From Chryseobacterium lathyri (GTDB lineage Bacteria; Bacteroidota; Bacteroidia; Flavobacteriales; Weeksellaceae), in the NCBI RefSeq assembly GCF_030812195.1, contig NZ_JAUSSF010000003.1, forward strand, positions 682,001 through 746,000: 64,000 nt of DNA. Direction: 5' to 3'. How positions within the stretch are numbered: the stretch's first letter is position 1; the number at the start of each line of letters is the position of its first letter. Positions 62,416 through 64,000 of this stretch are shown one piece after another. A program made the translations under genes and the position numbers. Under the pieces are notes generated by a model. The model was given only the letters and a program-made list of their open reading frames with translations. It ran no database searches and was not told where the DNA came from.

Positions 62416-64000
62416 ATGAAATTAAAAGCAGCCCTACTTTCATTTTCTGTATTTGCATATACAGGCCTCACCGCACAAAACATTCAGAATAACCCTGGAA
62501 GTAACCACGGAAACAGATTCGAACAGCTTGGGACTATTCTCCCGACTCCCAATATTTACAGAACAGCTTCAGGAGCTCCCGGCCAGGGATATTGGCAGAA
62601 CAGGGCTGACTATGACATTACAGCTTATCTTGATGAAGATAAAAGAAATCTGAAAGGTTCAGAAACCATCACCTATTACAACAATTCTCCAGATAACCTG
62701 GACTATATCTGGCTTCAGCTGGATGAAAATGAACAATCCACTGTAAAAAATGCAGGTTTTGCGTTTCCTTCTACTCTTCCGGCCTCTGCTAACGATCAGC
62801 AGCTGAAACTTACTGAACTGCCTGAAAAAGATAATGGCTATGGTGTGAATCTGGAGAAAGTGACCGATGCTTCAGGAAATCCCCTGAAATATACGGTGAA
62901 CAAAACGATGATGCGTATTGATCTGCCCAAAGCATTAAAGAAAGGAGAAAAGCTGGTCTTCAAAATAGACTGGAACTATAATATACCGAACAGAATCCAA
63001 ATGGGCGGCCGCGGAGGCTATGAAAATTTTGCCGAAGACGGAAACGATCTGTACACCATGACGCAATGGTATCCGAGAATGTGTGTATACAGTGATTTTC
63101 AAGGATGGCAGAACCACCAGTTCACAGGGCGTGGTGAATTTGCATTGGTGTTCGGAAATTTCAAAGTTTCAATGAATGTCCCTGCTGATCATATTGTAGG
63201 CGGAACCGGCGAATGTAAAAATTATGAGCAGGTTTTAACTCCAGACCAGATGGCAAGATACCGTAAGGCAGAAAATGCTACTGAACCCATAGAGATTGTA
63301 ACGCTGGACGAGGCAAAAAAAGCTGAAAAAAATCATTCTAAGCAAAGAAAGACATGGAATTTTGAAGCAACTGATGTAAGAGATTTCGCATGGACTTCAT
63401 CCAGAAAATTTGTCTGGGACGGAATGCGTGTCACAATTCCTGAAAACAACAATAAAGTGATGGCTATGAGTTTCTATCCAAAAGAAGCTTATGGTTTGTA
63501 CAGAAAATATTCAACAAAAGCGGTTGCCCATACCATCAAAACCTATTCTGAATTCACAATTCCCTACCCGTATCCCGTAGCACAGTCTGTAGAGGCAGCC
63601 AATGGAATGGAATATCCCATGATCTGTTTCAATTTCGGAAGAACTGAAAAGGACGGAACCTATTCTGAGGGAACCAAGAACGGAATGATCGGGGTAATAA
63701 TCCACGAGGTTGGGCACAATTTCTTCCCGATGATCATCAATTCTGATGAGAGGCAGTGGAGCTGGATGGATGAGGGATTAAATACATTTACTGAATATCT
63801 CACAGAGGAAAAATGGGATAATAAATTCCCTTCAAAAAGAGGTCCAGCCTGGACAATTACAGATTATATGAAGCTTCCTAAAGACCAGCTGGAGCCCATT
63901 ATGAGTAATTCTGAAAATATAATTCAATTCGGCCCGAATGCGTACTCAAAACCGGCTACCGGATTAAATATTCTTCGCGAAACGATTATGGGAAGAGAAT
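62416..64000 (+). CDS. M1-family metallopeptidase (3' end outside window)
   Basis: ATG at 62416 encodes a signal peptide (MKLKAALLSFSVFAYTGLTA) and the first 528 residues of an M1 aminopeptidase-like enzyme. The zinc site is H430, E431, H434 in IIHEVGHNF, with E453 in WMDEGLNTF as the third ligand. The usual M1 GAMEN segment is ANGMEYPM. The frame is open at the edge. A TATCTTTG element at 62385-62392 is a candidate -7 box. Export suggests peptide degradation outside the cytoplasm. Confidence 0.92.
   Translation, partial: MKLKAALLSFSVFAYTGLTAQNIQNNPGSNHGNRFEQLGTILPTPNIYRTASGAPGQGYWQNRADYDITAYLDEDKRNLKGSETITYYNNSPDNLDYIWLQLDENEQSTVKNAGFAFPSTLPASANDQQLKLTELPEKDNGYGVNLEKVTDASGNPLKYTVNKTMMRIDLPKALKKGEKLVFKIDWNYNIPNRIQMGGRGGYENFAEDGNDLYTMTQWYPRMCVYSDFQGWQNHQFTGRGEFALVFGNFKVSMNVPADHIVGGTGECKNYEQVLTPDQMARYRKAENATEPIEIVTLDEAKKAEKNHSKQRKTWNFEATDVRDFAWTSSRKFVWDGMRVTIPENNNKVMAMSFYPKEAYGLYRKYSTKAVAHTIKTYSEFTIPYPYPVAQSVEAANGMEYPMICFNFGRTEKDGTYSEGTKNGMIGVIIHEVGHNFFPMIINSDERQWSWMDEGLNTFTEYLTEEKWDNKFPSKRGPAWTITDYMKLPKDQLEPIMSNSENIIQFGPNAYSKPATGLNILRETIMGRE

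Overview
This window looks like the chromosome of a flavobacterium, most likely Chryseobacterium or a close Weeksellaceae relative. That is inferred from protein resemblance and signals, not from a database search. The DNA is AT-rich and carries Bacteroidetes-type promoters (TTG, 19-20 nt, TAnnTTTG), which can be read directly upstream of sucC, both tRNA-Gln genes, pyrG and others. Supporting traits are a SusC/SusD pair, a fused CcoN-CcoO oxidase subunit, a class II HMG-CoA reductase (mevalonate pathway), a TamB plus lipoprotein TamA-like pair, and surface proteins starting with a signal peptide followed by SQVGINT.

Layout. 1-8 kb: sucC; a tightly packed minus-strand operon of HMG-CoA reductase, a 55-residue membrane protein, a DUF3298-like secreted protein, a DUF423 protein and a ClC-type transporter; then a radical-SAM/DUF4130 DNA-metabolism pair. 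8-22 kb is mostly housekeeping: pfkA-gapA, a LuxR-type regulator, an MpaB-like oxygenase, recA, htpG, an alkyltransferase-like protein, a deoxyhypusine-synthase-like protein, an Rnk/GreA-like protein, arfB and menE. 22.3-32 kb is accessory: two identical tRNA-Gln genes, each with its own promoter and terminator; a pair of transposase-like HTH genes; a predicted membrane-bound TPR/HTH regulator; and four secreted proteins (one with an S74 self-cleaving chaperone domain) plus a dead fifth copy. 32-46 kb: amino-acid permease, a small XRE regulator, ccoNO-ccoP, tamB-tamL-yihY. 46-58 kb: argS, susD/susC, rnhB, yidC, pyrG, yceI. 58-64 kb: radA, ACP phosphodiesterase, DUF6702, HupE/UreJ-like and a truncated M1 metallopeptidase.

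The most unusual unit is the 23.9-31.8 kb cluster. Four monocistronic genes for exported proteins have the same promoter architecture: two direct ATGTAA repeats 11 bp apart, 12-13 nt, TTG, exactly 19 nt, CAnnTTT(G/A). The same ATGTAA pair also lies upstream of the neighbouring TPR-membrane-HTH gene. This looks like a small regulon built by duplication, with its candidate sensor-regulator next to it. A decayed paralogue and duplicated terminator regions show that the array is still evolving. I found no rRNA genes, CRISPR arrays, complete insertion sequences or prophage.
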